A stretch of 64,000 bases of DNA from Candidatus Saccharimonadota bacterium (GTDB lineage: Bacteria; Patescibacteriota; Saccharimonadia; Saccharimonadales; Saccharimonadaceae). Location of the stretch: contig JAPLYU010000001.1 of NCBI GenBank assembly GCA_026395405.1, positions 316,696-380,695 of the forward strand. Direction: 5' to 3'. The position numbers and the translations under genes are program-made. This document shows, in pieces, positions 29,182 through 37,289 of this stretch (position 1 is its first letter; each line of letters begins with the position of its first letter). The notes beneath the pieces are model-generated. The model ran no database searches, was not told the DNA's origin, and saw only the letters and a list, made by a program, of their open reading frames with translations.

Positions 29182-30659
29182 TTGACGATGAGCGGGATGA
29201 TGTGTCTGAAGCGGAAAAAGATATCCAAGAGGCGATTTGGCTAAATCGAAGTGAAATTACGCCACAGCGGATGACTTGTGCTGAACTTGATTTATGGTGG
29301 GATAGGATAGATAACCCAGAGGCTTTATATGTTGGTGAGGGCGTCCTTGTAAATTCAGGCGCGTTCGATGATATGGAAACGTCTCAAGCACGTGAAGAAA
29401 TCGTTGCTTGGTTAGAACAACGTGGCGTTGGACGGATGAAAACGACTTACAAAATGCGTGATTGGCTAATTAGCCGTCAGCGCTACTGGGGCGCGCCAAT
29501 TCCGATAATCCATTGTCCTGAACATGGCGCGGTCGCTGTTCCAGACGACCAATTACCGGTTATTTTGCCTGAAGTCGAAGATTTTAAACCAAAAGGTGGC
29601 GCAACATCAGCCCTAGCCAGCGCGACCGATTGGGTCAATACGACGTGTCCAAAATGTGGCAAACCAGCCAAACGCGAAACCGACACAATGGATGGCTATG
29701 CTTGCAGTAGCTGGTACCATTTGCGTTATTTGGACCCATTCAATGATAAACAAGCTTGGGACCCGGAAGTCGAAAACCATTGGGGGCCAGTCGATTTCTA
29801 TAATGGGGCCGACCACGCCGTAGCCCATCTGTTATATGCAAGGTTTTGGCAACGATTTTTCTATAAATTAGGTCTGGTTTCGCACCCCGAACCTTTCAAG
29901 CGGATGATGTATAACGCTTATATTCTGGCTACCGATGGCACAAAAATGAGCAAATCACGCGGCAACACAATAGACCCACTGGAAATCATGGACAGCGGTT
30001 ATGGTGCTGATAGTTTGCGAGTTTACGAAATGTTTATTGCGCCATATGACCTGGAAGCCCCGTGGGATACTCGTGGCGTTCCTGGCGCATACCGATTCCT
30101 TAACCGTGTCTGGACGCTGGTTCAGGAATATATGGATTCCGATGAAAAAACCTTGGAAAAATCCGATGAAAATGAAATCCTTGTAATTGCCAACAAGACC
30201 ATCAAAAAAGTCACTGCCGATATCGAAGACGAAAAGTTCAACACAGCAGTATCCGCCATGATGGAGGCTGTCAACGCATATTATAAGTTGAAAGAAAAAG
30301 GCCTGGTTGGTAAATCCGAAACGTGGACTTTTGCGTTGGAAGGCCTGCTTCAATTACTTGCTCCATTCGCGCCGCATATGACCGAAGAATTATGGCAACA
30401 ACTTGGCCGCTACGATACAATTCATATCGACCATTGGCCAAAATGGGATGATAAATATCTGCAAACCGATGTGATGACGATTATTGTGCAGGTTAATGGA
30501 AAATTACGTGCTAAACTAGAGGTTCCAAAAGATTCGTCAGAAGATGAAATTAAAAAACAAGCATTAGAGAACGAAAACGTAAAAGTCTTCGTAGGAGATA
30601 AAAAACCAACCAAAGTAATTTATGTACTCGGTCGGTTAGTCAGTATCGTTATAAGTTAG
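29169..30659 (+). CDS. leuS: Leucyl-tRNA synthetase, C-terminal part (frame broken)
   Basis: 496 codons. Begins with 'LFELIDDERDDVSEAEKDIQ', the end of the Nudix-type segment, returns to the editing domain ('YVGEGVLVNSGAFDDME'), then the catalytic core with 'ISRQRYWGAPIPI', the 'KMSKS' loop ('DGTKMSKSRGNTI') and the anticodon-binding helices to the normal C-terminus. The TTG listed as start is only the end of the open frame; no ribosome site precedes it. Together with the upstream ORF the protein is complete except for some residues at the junction, so a small deletion or assembly error is more likely than a true split gene. Confidence 0.88.
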   Translation: MFELIDDERDDVSEAEKDIQEAIWLNRSEITPQRMTCAELDLWWDRIDNPEALYVGEGVLVNSGAFDDMETSQAREEIVAWLEQRGVGRMKTTYKMRDWLISRQRYWGAPIPIIHCPEHGAVAVPDDQLPVILPEVEDFKPKGGATSALASATDWVNTTCPKCGKPAKRETDTMDGYACSSWYHLRYLDPFNDKQAWDPEVENHWGPVDFYNGADHAVAHLLYARFWQRFFYKLGLVSHPEPFKRMMYNAYILATDGTKMSKSRGNTIDPLEIMDSGYGADSLRVYEMFIAPYDLEAPWDTRGVPGAYRFLNRVWTLVQEYMDSDEKTLEKSDENEILVIANKTIKKVTADIEDEKFNTAVSAMMEAVNAYYKLKEKGLVGKSETWTFALEGLLQLLAPFAPHMTEELWQQLGRYDTIHIDHWPKWDDKYLQTDVMTIIVQVNGKLRAKLEVPKDSSEDEIKKQALENENVKVFVGDKKPTKVIYVLGRLVSIVIS

Positions 30660-31170
30660 GATCTGACTTTGCGGAATTCGAATATTTAGCGTCACCTTTT
30701 TGATCACTTACCCAAACATACCCATCTTCGTCGCCATTTAGTTTCAGGTCCGGATCGACGCGCTCTAAACTTTCAGCAGGAATCCCGTAAAAAGTACCGT
30801 CGACAGTGTGTGAGTCTACGACAATATCATCGTTTCCGGGAACTTCAATTTTTTCTGTAGTTTTACCTAATAAATTTTCGGTGTCACCATTATGTAAATC
30901 AGGTACGGATGAGTCACTTCTAATTTTGCCACCCTTATCAATGTAAACTTTTTTAATAGAAGGATCAACGTAACCTCCATATTGCGTTGCTGATTTAACA
31001 TCCGGCTTGTGAGGGGTGTCCGGATAACTATTAGCACTTGCTATTTTGGCAGCACCTCCGACAGCACCAACAACACCGACTAAGCCAATGGCAACCATAC
31101 GCCTTAAGGCGTGATTAGGGGTTCTATAGTTAGTTCTTTCTGTTCCTCGACTGTTTGTTTCATGATTCAT
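30649..31170 (-). CDS. Small exported or membrane-anchored protein
   Basis: 173 residues from the ATG at 31170. One hydrophobic stretch near residues 25-45 ('MVAIGLVGVVGAVGGAAKIA') could be a signal or anchor, followed by a polar domain with many Asp/Gly ('HNGDTENLLGKTTEK'). Family not recognised. Its stop overlaps the end of leuS by 11 bases on the opposite strand, so no terminator separates them. Confidence 0.65.
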   Translation of the reverse strand: MNHETNSRGTERTNYRTPNHALRRMVAIGLVGVVGAVGGAAKIASANSYPDTPHKPDVKSATQYGGYVDPSIKKVYIDKGGKIRSDSSVPDLHNGDTENLLGKTTEKIEVPGNDDIVVDSHTVDGTFYGIPAESLERVDPDLKLNGDEDGYVWVSDQKGDAKYSNSAKSDPNL

Positions 31171-31294
31171 GCAGTCATTTATACCACTTACGCTTAAATA
31201 TGTCAATACTATTTTCTTGGCACTTGAGCATTGATGGCAGATTAGCTATAATAAGGGTAAGTTTTAAAATAATACCTGAAAAGGAGTTCTTTAT

Positions 31295-31444
31295 ATGGGA
31301 CAACCCAAAAAGCAGTCCAGCCCCCGTAAAACCGGTTTGCGTCGCAGCCATTTACGCCTGGAACTAGCGCGTCGCGTTAACAAAACATCACCCGTAAAAG
31401 TACGGACAACTGTTCGTGAAACAGGAAAAAAACCTGCTAAGTAG
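31295..31444 (+). CDS. rpmF: Ribosomal protein bL32
   Basis: 49 residues, too short for the ORF track. 'MGQPKKQSSPRKTGLRRSH' followed by a basic helix is the bL32 N-terminal pattern. The zinc-binding cysteines present in many bL32 proteins are absent, so this is the C-minus form. ATG preceded by AAAAGGAG. Lies 38 bases before nusB and is probably co-transcribed. Confidence 0.9.
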   Translation: MGQPKKQSSPRKTGLRRSHLRLELARRVNKTSPVKVRTTVRETGKKPAK

Positions 31445-31482
31445 CAAGTGATAATTACCTTAAAACATAATAATAGGAAGAA

Positions 31483-31950
31483 TTGAACGCTATTGCATCT
31501 AATCGCCACCTTGGTCGCATCGTTGCACTGCAAACACTGTATGAATATGAATTTCGGATGCAGTCTAATGATACATCGGCAAATATTGACGACATTCTAG
31601 CTCGCAACCTGGACAGGTACGAGACTACGATTGATGATAAGGGCTTCGTTGAAAAACTCGTTAAAGGAGTATTAGACGAAAAAGACGATCTAGATGCCAA
31701 AATTCAGCCGATTGCACCCGACTGGCCAATTGATCAGATTGCCAGAATAGATTGCAATATACTGCGGATTGGTTTGTACGAATTGCTACATCAAGCAAAA
31801 ACTATACCACCGAAAGTAGCAATCAACGAAGCAGTTGAACTGGCAAAAGCGTTTGGTTCTGATAACTCAAGCAAGTTCATTAATGGGGTGTTAGGCACCG
31901 CGTTTCGAACGCTTGTAGAGGACACAACCGATGGCAGTACCGAAGTTTGA
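31483..31950 (+). CDS. nusB: Transcription antitermination factor NusB
   Basis: 155 residues with '[20 protein letters not shown]' at the N-terminus and '[18 protein letters not shown]', '[25 protein letters not shown]' at the C-terminus (slightly longer than quoted in one piece), the NusB signatures. Helical RNA-binding protein that joins NusE (S10) at boxA for rRNA antitermination. TTG start at 31483 with AGGAAG just upstream. Overlaps the Nudix gene by 20 bases. Confidence 0.93.
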   Translation: MNAIASNRHLGRIVALQTLYEYEFRMQSNDTSANIDDILARNLDRYETTIDDKGFVEKLVKGVLDEKDDLDAKIQPIAPDWPIDQIARIDCNILRIGLYELLHQAKTIPPKVAINEAVELAKAFGSDNSSKFINGVLGTAFRTLVEDTTDGSTEV

Positions 31951-32422
31951 TAAGTTCAAAAAATATTTTAGCAAAAAAAATCAAATCCAAGAAATAGTCC
32001 GCGAACCCACTAGCGGTGGAATTATATTCCGTCGCGACAAGGATGGCGGTGTCGAGATTTTGTTAATTCAGGATGGCAAAGACCGTTGGACAATTCCAAA
32101 AGGCCATATCGAAGAAGGCGAAACAGCGGAACAGACAACTATTCGTGAAATTGGTGAAGAAGCCGGGCTGACAGACATTGAAATTTATGGATGGTTAGGC
32201 AAGATAAACTTCCGCTATAGACGGGTTGACAGGCTAGTGCTGATGACCACTCAGATATATCTGGTCGGGGCAAAGGGTGACACCGACGCCATCAAAAAAG
32301 AAGATTGGATGAATGGTATCAAGTGGTTTAAATTCAACGATGCGCTAGAAGCGATTGAATACGACGATATTGGCAAGTTAATGCTGCTGGCAATGAAACG
32401 AATCAGACAGGAGAAGTTATAA
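31931..32422 (+). CDS. Nudix hydrolase
   Basis: 163 residues. A canonical Nudix box G-x5-E-x7-REUxEExGU is present: '[20 protein letters not shown]' followed by AGL. Hydrolyses a nucleoside diphosphate linked to some moiety; substrate cannot be read from the sequence. Basic N-terminal ~25 residues precede the domain. Sits between nusB and rnc in one operon with overlapping ends (ATG within nusB, TAATG with rnc). Confidence 0.9.
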   Translation: MAVPKFDKFKKYFSKKNQIQEIVREPTSGGIIFRRDKDGGVEILLIQDGKDRWTIPKGHIEEGETAEQTTIREIGEEAGLTDIEIYGWLGKINFRYRRVDRLVLMTTQIYLVGAKGDTDAIKKEDWMNGIKWFKFNDALEAIEYDDIGKLMLLAMKRIRQEKL

Positions 32423-33138
32423 TGAGTGGAATGCAAACTGCTCCATACCAGGAATTTGCGAAAAACGTACTGGGTTACGAGTTTTCAGATATTCAAATTT
32501 TAATTACAGCACTTACTCACAGAAGTTATGTCAACGAACACAAAAAAAGTGTTAGCGAACACAATGAAAGACTTGAGTTTTTGGGCGATGCTGTGCTGGA
32601 ATTGGTTGTAACTGACTTTTTGTATCGAAATTATAACGAACAAGAAGGTATTTTAACTAGTTGGCGAGCGGCATTGGTCAGAACGGAAAGTATTGGCGAG
32701 GCTGGTGTCGAAATCGGCTACGAGCCACTGGTTCGAATGAGCCGTGGCGAAAAACAAGGCAGTGACCGCGCCAGGCAACAAATATTAGCGAATTGTTTTG
32801 AAGCGGTAACAGGTGCTATTTATCTGGAACGAGGCTATGATGATGCAGCGACCTTTATTCACAAATACATCCTTTCTAAACTTGATTCAATTTTGGAATC
32901 GGGCAGCTGGCGTGATGCTAAATCGCATTTGCAAGAAGTATCTCAACGAATCGATAACCTGACTCCGCAATATCGGGTAATTGACGAAATAGGACCGGAT
33001 CACGACAAAATATTCACCCTAGGTGTTTATGTCGGTAATAGATTGATGGGCAGGGGTGCCGGACCTAGCAAACAAGTTGCTCAGCAACAAGCTGCTCAGG
33101 CAGCGTTGGATGAATACGCTAAACGCGAAACCAAGTAG
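32422..33138 (+). CDS. rnc: Ribonuclease III
   Basis: 238 residues. 'ERLEFLGDAVLELVVTDFLY' is the RNase III signature, 'NCFEAVTGAIYLERGYDDA' the second acidic cluster, and the C-terminal double-stranded RNA-binding domain ends '..GRGAGPSKQVAQQQAAQAAL' (part). Cuts double-stranded RNA in rRNA and mRNA processing. Start overlaps the Nudix stop. It lies immediately upstream of the GC-rich cassettes F/G, whose long RNA hairpins would be possible substrates, though that is speculative. Confidence 0.95.
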   Translation: MSGMQTAPYQEFAKNVLGYEFSDIQILITALTHRSYVNEHKKSVSEHNERLEFLGDAVLELVVTDFLYRNYNEQEGILTSWRAALVRTESIGEAGVEIGYEPLVRMSRGEKQGSDRARQQILANCFEAVTGAIYLERGYDDAATFIHKYILSKLDSILESGSWRDAKSHLQEVSQRIDNLTPQYRVIDEIGPDHDKIFTLGVYVGNRLMGRGAGPSKQVAQQQAAQAALDEYAKRETK

Positions 33139-33139
33139 T

Positions 33140-33168
33140 TTGTAAAAAATACAAAATTATTGTATAAA
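33140..33168 (+). promoter_or_regulatory. Cassette F promoter
   Basis: TTGTAA (33140-33145), 17-base spacer, TATAAA (33163-33168). A 16-base palindrome CAAGGTTAGAACCTTG (33169-33184) covers the predicted start site, but its left half is not kept in cassette G. Confidence 0.65.
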
Positions 33169-33200
33169 CAAGGTTAGAACCTTGAAAATTTATGGCAGGG

Positions 33201-33250
33201 TTGAGGGCGGCATTTTGGGTTTATTTTTAAACCTGAAATGCCGTTTTCAA
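33201..33250 (+). promoter_or_regulatory. Cassette F leader hairpin
   Basis: 50-base hairpin: TTGAGGGCGGCATTT pairs with AAATGCCGTTTTCAA (15 pairs, three G-U), topped by GGGTTTA / TAAACCT. Cassette G has a hairpin of exactly the same length with an A-T to G-C exchange and a G-U to G-C exchange in matching pairs, so the fold is conserved. Confidence 0.7.
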
Positions 33251-33324
33251 CTACAGGTCAGCCTACCGCAACAGATGCGGACTATTGGCAAACCTGGCGG
33301 CGACACAGGAAGGGGGCGAGCCTA

Positions 33325-34179
33325 ATGGGTAATCCCAAGGCCAGCTTCTACAACATCACCGTGGGTGATGAACTTGCGTTCTTGCGCAACTTAGTGAACG
33401 CAGGGCTCAGCGACAGCGATGTCAAAGACGTGCTGCGCAATCCGATGCTTGCAGAGATGATGGTCAACGTGTTGCATGACGGTAGCCGGTATAGGACACC
33501 GCCATGGTATGTCAGTCCCGCTGGCCAGATCAAGAAGGTCAAACGGTTCGTCAAGCTGAACAGGGCCTACTTCGGCAGTCGCAAGTGGTTCGATGAGTTC
33601 AATGTGATTCCACCGATTCCGAGTATGTTCGAGCCTCGCACGGCGACCGAGGTACTGATGCTTGTCGTCTACTTCCCGTTCAGCCAAGACTCAGGACACG
33701 ACAACCTGAAGTACACGTTCGACGCCTGGTGGAACTTCATCGGCGTGCCCAAGGGCTACGACAAAGCCACCGCATGGGATATCGCGAGGAGCGATTCGAA
33801 TATCCGACTTCACCAGGATGTAAGTCGCTACAGTGGTATCTACTGGGTAGCGTTCGATCCAGGCATAAGCTTTTCGGGCACCATTCTGAATCGATGGCAA
33901 GATGAGAACTGCATCATGGACGACCTGGCGGGACCCGAGGTGTTGATGGCGGCAGCATTGTTCCCAAGGCTGGTCTACAAATGGACCCAGAAGAATGCCT
34001 TGATTCCATGCATGCCGACCATACAGCTGCGGCGAGGCGATGTCTGGGATTGCACTCCGTGCATAGGTGTGGAGTGGCAGCCCATGGCTCCGACGTTGTT
34101 GAAACGAAACGTTCAAAACGCCAGGTACCCAGTAGAGAACCTGTCTCTACCCACAGTACGGCGCCTGCCGCGAATCTAA
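33325..34179 (+). CDS. Cassette F orphan protein (paralogue of cassette G protein)
   Basis: 284 residues from the ATG at 33325, chosen because GGAAGGGGGCGAG lies just upstream; the track start at 33238 is inside the leader. Soluble, Trp-rich. The C-terminal two thirds align with the cassette G protein: 'AWWNFIGVPKGYDK' vs 'AWWRFINAPKGFVK', 'IYWVAFDP' vs 'IRWVAYDP', 'GPEVLMAAALFPRLVYKW' vs 'GIEVLMAMGLSQKYVKSW'. The first ~120 residues are extra. Family and function not recognised. GC-rich codons differ sharply from rnc and rpsP on both sides. Confidence 0.7.
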   Translation: MGNPKASFYNITVGDELAFLRNLVNAGLSDSDVKDVLRNPMLAEMMVNVLHDGSRYRTPPWYVSPAGQIKKVKRFVKLNRAYFGSRKWFDEFNVIPPIPSMFEPRTATEVLMLVVYFPFSQDSGHDNLKYTFDAWWNFIGVPKGYDKATAWDIARSDSNIRLHQDVSRYSGIYWVAFDPGISFSGTILNRWQDENCIMDDLAGPEVLMAAALFPRLVYKWTQKNALIPCMPTIQLRRGDVWDCTPCIGVEWQPMAPTLLKRNVQNARYPVENLSLPTVRRLPRI

Positions 34180-34192
34180 GGGTTCACAAGTG

Positions 34193-34287
34193 GTGCCCGG
34201 AGGGTCTTTGAGGATTCATCCTCGGTTCCTCCGGGCACCCAGCCCGACATAGTGTTTGACGTATAGTCCGCTGCGTCGGGCTTTTTA
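34193..34287 (+). terminator. Cassette F two-hairpin 3' end
   Basis: First hairpin GTGCCCGGAGG / CCTCCGGGCAC (11 pairs) with an inner GAGGA/TCCTC stem (34193-34238). Then GCCCGAC...GTCGGGC followed by T5 (34241-34287), a rho-independent terminator with a large structured loop. Both hairpins recur after cassette G with paired changes. Confidence 0.75.
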
Positions 34288-34292
34288 ATTGA

Positions 34293-34321
34293 TTGTAAAA
34301 TTTGTGTAATTATGGTATAAA
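34293..34321 (+). promoter_or_regulatory. Cassette G promoter
   Basis: TTGTAA (34293-34298), 17-base spacer, TATAAA (34316-34321), identical in boxes and spacing to cassette F. Confidence 0.65.
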
Positions 34322-34352
34322 TAATACTAGAACCTTGAAAATCTAGAGTTTT

Positions 34353-34402
34353 TTGAGGGCGGCGTTTTGTGTTCGGAGGCGAACGCGAAACGCCGTTCTC
34401 AA
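34353..34402 (+). promoter_or_regulatory. Cassette G leader hairpin
   Basis: TTGAGGGCGGCGTTT pairs with AAACGCCGTTCTCAA (15 pairs), topped by GTGTTCG / CGAACGC. Same length and place as in cassette F. Confidence 0.7.
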
Positions 34403-34463
34403 CTGAAGTGAAGACAGGCAACTATGAGTGAGTTGAAATGTCCCGACAGAAAAGGAGCGTTCG

Positions 34464-35105
34464 ATGACACAAAAGGTTATTCGCCCAGGTCTGCTCGGGA
34501 ACCCCGAGCAGCAAGTCGAGAAGTCCAGGGAGTTCTTGAATCAACACGGTGTCGTACGACCCATACCGGACATGCCGGAGTTCACGCCACAGACTATCAG
34601 CGAAGAGCTTCTGCTGGCCACCTACCTGTGCGACAACGATAACGGTGAGGCCTGGCTGCGGACTCTCAAGGCCTGGTGGCGATTCATCAACGCACCCAAG
34701 GGCTTCGTCAAGGCGGAGTGGGAAGGGTATACAGTCGAAGATGATGAGATCAGGCAGATTCCTGGCTACAAGCACCGCTGCGGCATCCGCTGGGTGGCCT
34801 ACGATCCGTTGGCCAACCTTGGCTTTTCGCCGAGGGCGTGTTGGGACAAGCCCGACAGGCATGGTCATCTGGCTGGGATCGAAGTTCTGATGGCTATGGG
34901 TTTGTCCCAGAAGTACGTCAAGAGCTGGGACGACCACACCCCATCGCCCAACATGGCCGGTCTGCAGGTCAGAGAAGAGCAGAATCCCGAAGCTGGGACT
35001 CCATTCGCCTGCAGGGCAGACGAACGCAAGGTGCTCAAGCTGAGCGTCGTCAAGGCCGCAATCACCAGCCCGAACTTCGCGAACCCCACCGTTCGCGAGC
35101 TCTAG
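34464..35105 (+). CDS. Cassette G orphan protein (paralogue of cassette F protein)
   Basis: 213 residues; ATG at 34464 with AAAAGGAG upstream. Aligns over most of its length with the C-terminal part of the cassette F protein (shared blocks given there) and ends 'NPTVREL' versus 'LPTVRRL'. An out-of-frame ATGAGTGAGTTG at 34424 could start a short leader peptide. No known domain recognised, no membrane segment. The pair F/G is a tandem duplication of gene plus leader plus terminator, inserted between rnc and rpsP. Confidence 0.7.
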   Translation: MTQKVIRPGLLGNPEQQVEKSREFLNQHGVVRPIPDMPEFTPQTISEELLLATYLCDNDNGEAWLRTLKAWWRFINAPKGFVKAEWEGYTVEDDEIRQIPGYKHRCGIRWVAYDPLANLGFSPRACWDKPDRHGHLAGIEVLMAMGLSQKYVKSWDDHTPSPNMAGLQVREEQNPEAGTPFACRADERKVLKLSVVKAAITSPNFANPTVREL

Positions 35106-35119
35106 ATCTTCGGTCACAG

Positions 35120-35212
35120 GTGCCCGGAGGGGCTATGAGGGAAACCTCGCTCCTCCGGGCACTTCGCCCGACATTGCGTTTGACGTTCAGTCCGCTGTGT
35201 CGGGCTTTTTAA
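35120..35212 (+). terminator. Cassette G two-hairpin 3' end
   Basis: GTGCCCGGAGG / CCTCCGGGCAC with inner GAGG/CCTC, then GCCCGACA / TGTCGGGC followed by T5. Compared with cassette F the inner stem and loop bases change while the outer stems are kept. Confidence 0.75.
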
Positions 35213-35244
35213 ATTGAAAAAAAATTATTATAAAATAAAAACTT

Positions 35245-35272
35245 CTTTTAGAAGGTCCGTCCTTCTAAAGAG
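35245..35272 (+). terminator. Hairpin shared with 15.2 kb, opposite orientation
   Basis: CTTTTAGAAGG...CCTTCTAAAGAG; the central GAAGGTCCGTCCTTC is the reverse complement of the core at 15205-15235. Confidence 0.6.
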
Positions 35273-35309
35273 AGATTATGTTTTATAACATGTCTTACGT
35301 TTGATTGAC

Positions 35310-35334
35310 TATAAGGGTAAAACAGTGTAGAATT
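35310..35334 (+). promoter_or_regulatory. rpsP operon promoter
   Basis: TTGACT, 17-base spacer, TAGAAT, about 50 bases before the rpsP ATG; coordinates approximate by a few bases. Confidence 0.6.
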
Positions 35335-35382
35335 GGTCGAGAGTAAAAAACAATTTAAAGATAAGAAAAGGAAATTTTATTT

Positions 35383-35838
35383 ATGCTCGCAATTCGTTTG
35401 CAACGTGTCGGCCGAAAGGGTCATGCAATGTATCGTATGGCTGTCCAAGAATCCAGGCGTCATCCATCAAGTGGCCGTGTAGTTGCCTATGTCGGAATCT
35501 ATAATCCGCACACCAAAGACGCCAAAGTTCAAGTCGAACTTGCGCAAAAATACCTAGACAATGGCGCACAGCCATCTCCACGAGTAGTTAAACTGCTTAA
35601 AGATGCCGGTGTTAAAATGCCTGCTTGGGTTGTCAAATTCGATAACAAGAAAACCAAAGATATTCGAAATACTGAAAAACTTCGCAAAAATCGACCAGCG
35701 GGCGAACCGGCAAAACCAGCTGAAGAAAAAAACGAAAAAGTCGAAGAAGTCGAAGAAAAACCATCCGAAGAAGTAACTGCTGAAACTCCTGAAAAAGCCG
35801 AAGTTGAAGAGGTTGCCGAAGAAGCCGTACAAGAATAA
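35383..35838 (+). CDS. rpsP: Ribosomal protein bS16 with acidic C-terminal extension
   Basis: 151 residues. The first ~85 are a normal bS16 ('MLAIRLQRVGRKGHAMYRM', 'SPRVVKLLKDAGV'). A long low-complexity tail rich in Glu/Lys/Val follows, probably disordered; such extensions occur in several lineages. Binds 16S rRNA early in 30S assembly. ATG with AAAAGGAAA upstream. First gene of the rpsP-KH-trmD group, which is conserved in many bacteria. Confidence 0.95.
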   Translation: MLAIRLQRVGRKGHAMYRMAVQESRRHPSSGRVVAYVGIYNPHTKDAKVQVELAQKYLDNGAQPSPRVVKLLKDAGVKMPAWVVKFDNKKTKDIRNTEKLRKNRPAGEPAKPAEEKNEKVEEVEEKPSEEVTAETPEKAEVEEVAEEAVQE

Positions 35839-35892
35839 ACGTGATACAATTATAATATTAGTAAGCAACGACCGAAAAGGTGAGGGGGCAAT

Positions 35893-36303
35893 ATGGCGAC
35901 AATAGACCAACAATTCGTAGAATTCATAGTAAAATCACTCGTTGGGCATCCGGACGATGTCGTAGTCGAGCGAATTATTGATGAAAAAGGCGTTCTGTTA
36001 TCATTGACGGTCAATCCCGAAGATTTGGGAAGAGTTATTGGCAAGCGTGGTGTTACGGCGCAGAGTTTGCGCACACTGCTGCGGGCACTTGGAACTAAAA
36101 ACGATGCCAGGTATAACCTAAAGATTGTAAACAATGACGATCAGCGTGAAAACTATGCAACCAGCGACACACCTACTGCAACATCAGATGACGCAAAAGA
36201 CGAGCCTGTGAAAAACTCACCAGATGAAGCTGTGGAAAACGCTAGTGATTATGCAAAAACCGCTCGTGAAGAGCTTGCAGAACTAGACGACCTAGATATA
36301 TAA
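35893..36303 (+). CDS. khpA: KH-domain RNA-binding protein (KhpA-like)
   Basis: 136 residues. N-terminal ~75 residues match KhpA: 'QFVEFIVKSLVGHPDDVVVE' and the KH loop 'GRVIGKRGVTAQSLRTLLRA' with GKRG. The C-terminal ~55 residues are an acidic Thr/Asp/Glu-rich extension not found in short KhpA proteins. Lies between rpsP and trmD, the usual KhpA place; rimM, often also there, is absent. AAAAGGTGAGGG precedes the ATG. Confidence 0.9.
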   Translation: MATIDQQFVEFIVKSLVGHPDDVVVERIIDEKGVLLSLTVNPEDLGRVIGKRGVTAQSLRTLLRALGTKNDARYNLKIVNNDDQRENYATSDTPTATSDDAKDEPVKNSPDEAVENASDYAKTAREELAELDDLDI

Positions 36304-36398
36304 TCATAAACAAGTTACAAGTATAAAACTTGAACTGCGAGATAAAAGCTCTATGCGAGCAACAATATATAATTGTTGAGAGATTTATATGTCAGAGA

Positions 36399-36422
36399 AA
36401 CCACCGTTAGGGTGGTTTTTTT
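36399..36422 (+). terminator. Terminator before trmD
   Basis: AACCACC-GTTA-GGGTGGTT followed by seven T. Separates the KH gene from trmD, so trmD has its own promoter. Upstream 36304-36398 holds short inverted repeats (CAACAAT/ATTGTTG) but no ORF. Confidence 0.8.
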
Positions 36423-36440
36423 GTGATAAGATTATAACAG

Positions 36441-37094
36441 ATGAAAAAAATACAGATTATTACATTATTTCCTGAAATGTTTGAAGGCGTTCTGAACAGT
36501 TCGATGATGTGGAAAGCCCAAAAAGAAAAGGCGGTTGAATTTCGGATTATCAACCTGCGAGATTTCGGGCTGGGTCCACGCAAACAGGTTGACGATACAC
36601 CTTATGGCGGTGGCGATGGGATGCTGTTAATGCCCGAACCGCTTTTTGGCGCTATTAACGACGCCAAGAATTACGCAAAAGGATCGAAAGTAGTCTTGAT
36701 GACACCAAAAGGACAGCGCTGGAAGCAGTCGGAGGCTAGGGGGTGGGCAGACAGTAGTGATGACTATATTTTAGTCTGTGGGCGCTATGAGGGCTATGAC
36801 GAGCGCATATTGACACTGGTTGATAAACAGGTCAGTGTAGGGGATTATGTGCTGACTGGCGGTGAGTTGCCGGCAATGACCATAATCGACAGTATCGTCC
36901 GACTAATTCCCGGGGTTTTAGGCGGCGAAAATAGTGCCGAGATTGAAAGTTTCAGCGACGGTGAGACATTGGAGTTCCCGCAATATACACGCCCGGAAGT
37001 TTTTAACGAAATGGGAGTGCCAAAGGTATTATTAAGTGGTAATCACGCCGAAATTGCCAAGTGGCGACAAGAAAACTCTGAAAAAGCCGAATAA
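36441..37094 (+). CDS. trmD: tRNA (guanine-N1)-methyltransferase
   Basis: 217 residues, SPOUT family. 'DDTPYGGGDGMLLMPEPL' and the trefoil-knot parts 'LVCGRYEGYDERI' and 'SVGDYVLTGGELPAMTIID' are the TrmD signatures. Methylates G37 of tRNAs reading CUN, CCN and CGG codons to prevent frameshifting. Slightly short at the C-terminus compared with 240-250-residue homologues. TATAAC lies two bases before the ATG, so the functional promoter is unclear. Confidence 0.95.
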   Translation: MKKIQIITLFPEMFEGVLNSSMMWKAQKEKAVEFRIINLRDFGLGPRKQVDDTPYGGGDGMLLMPEPLFGAINDAKNYAKGSKVVLMTPKGQRWKQSEARGWADSSDDYILVCGRYEGYDERILTLVDKQVSVGDYVLTGGELPAMTIIDSIVRLIPGVLGGENSAEIESFSDGETLEFPQYTRPEVFNEMGVPKVLLSGNHAEIAKWRQENSEKAE

Positions 37095-37100
37095 GTGCAA

Positions 37101-37124
37101 AGCACCCCAAGCGGGGTGCTTTTT
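37101..37124 (+). terminator. Terminator after trmD
   Basis: AGCACCCC-AAGC-GGGGTGCT followed by T5. Confidence 0.85.
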
Positions 37125-37289
37125 GTTGTGGTGGATGTCGTAAAGCGATCAGTCACATTTTTTTTGGTGTTGTGTTTGTTTTTGTAACCTTCGCTATCTG
37201 TACTTTAGATTAAAATAAATAAAAGCGCAAGCGAAATAGCAAAAATAACAACATTTGTGCTTTAAATGGTCCTAAACTATACTGTTAAC

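Noticed and set aside
29150-29190. Programmed -1 frameshift in leuS
   Set aside because: No slippery heptamer of the X-XXY-YYZ kind in the correct frame at the overlap, and residues appear to be missing, so deletion or sequence error is more likely.
34549-35212. ORFs of 113 and 124 residues in other frames of cassette G
   Set aside because: Overlap the paralogue-supported frame at 34464 and have no ribosome sites; GC-rich sequence opens spurious frames.
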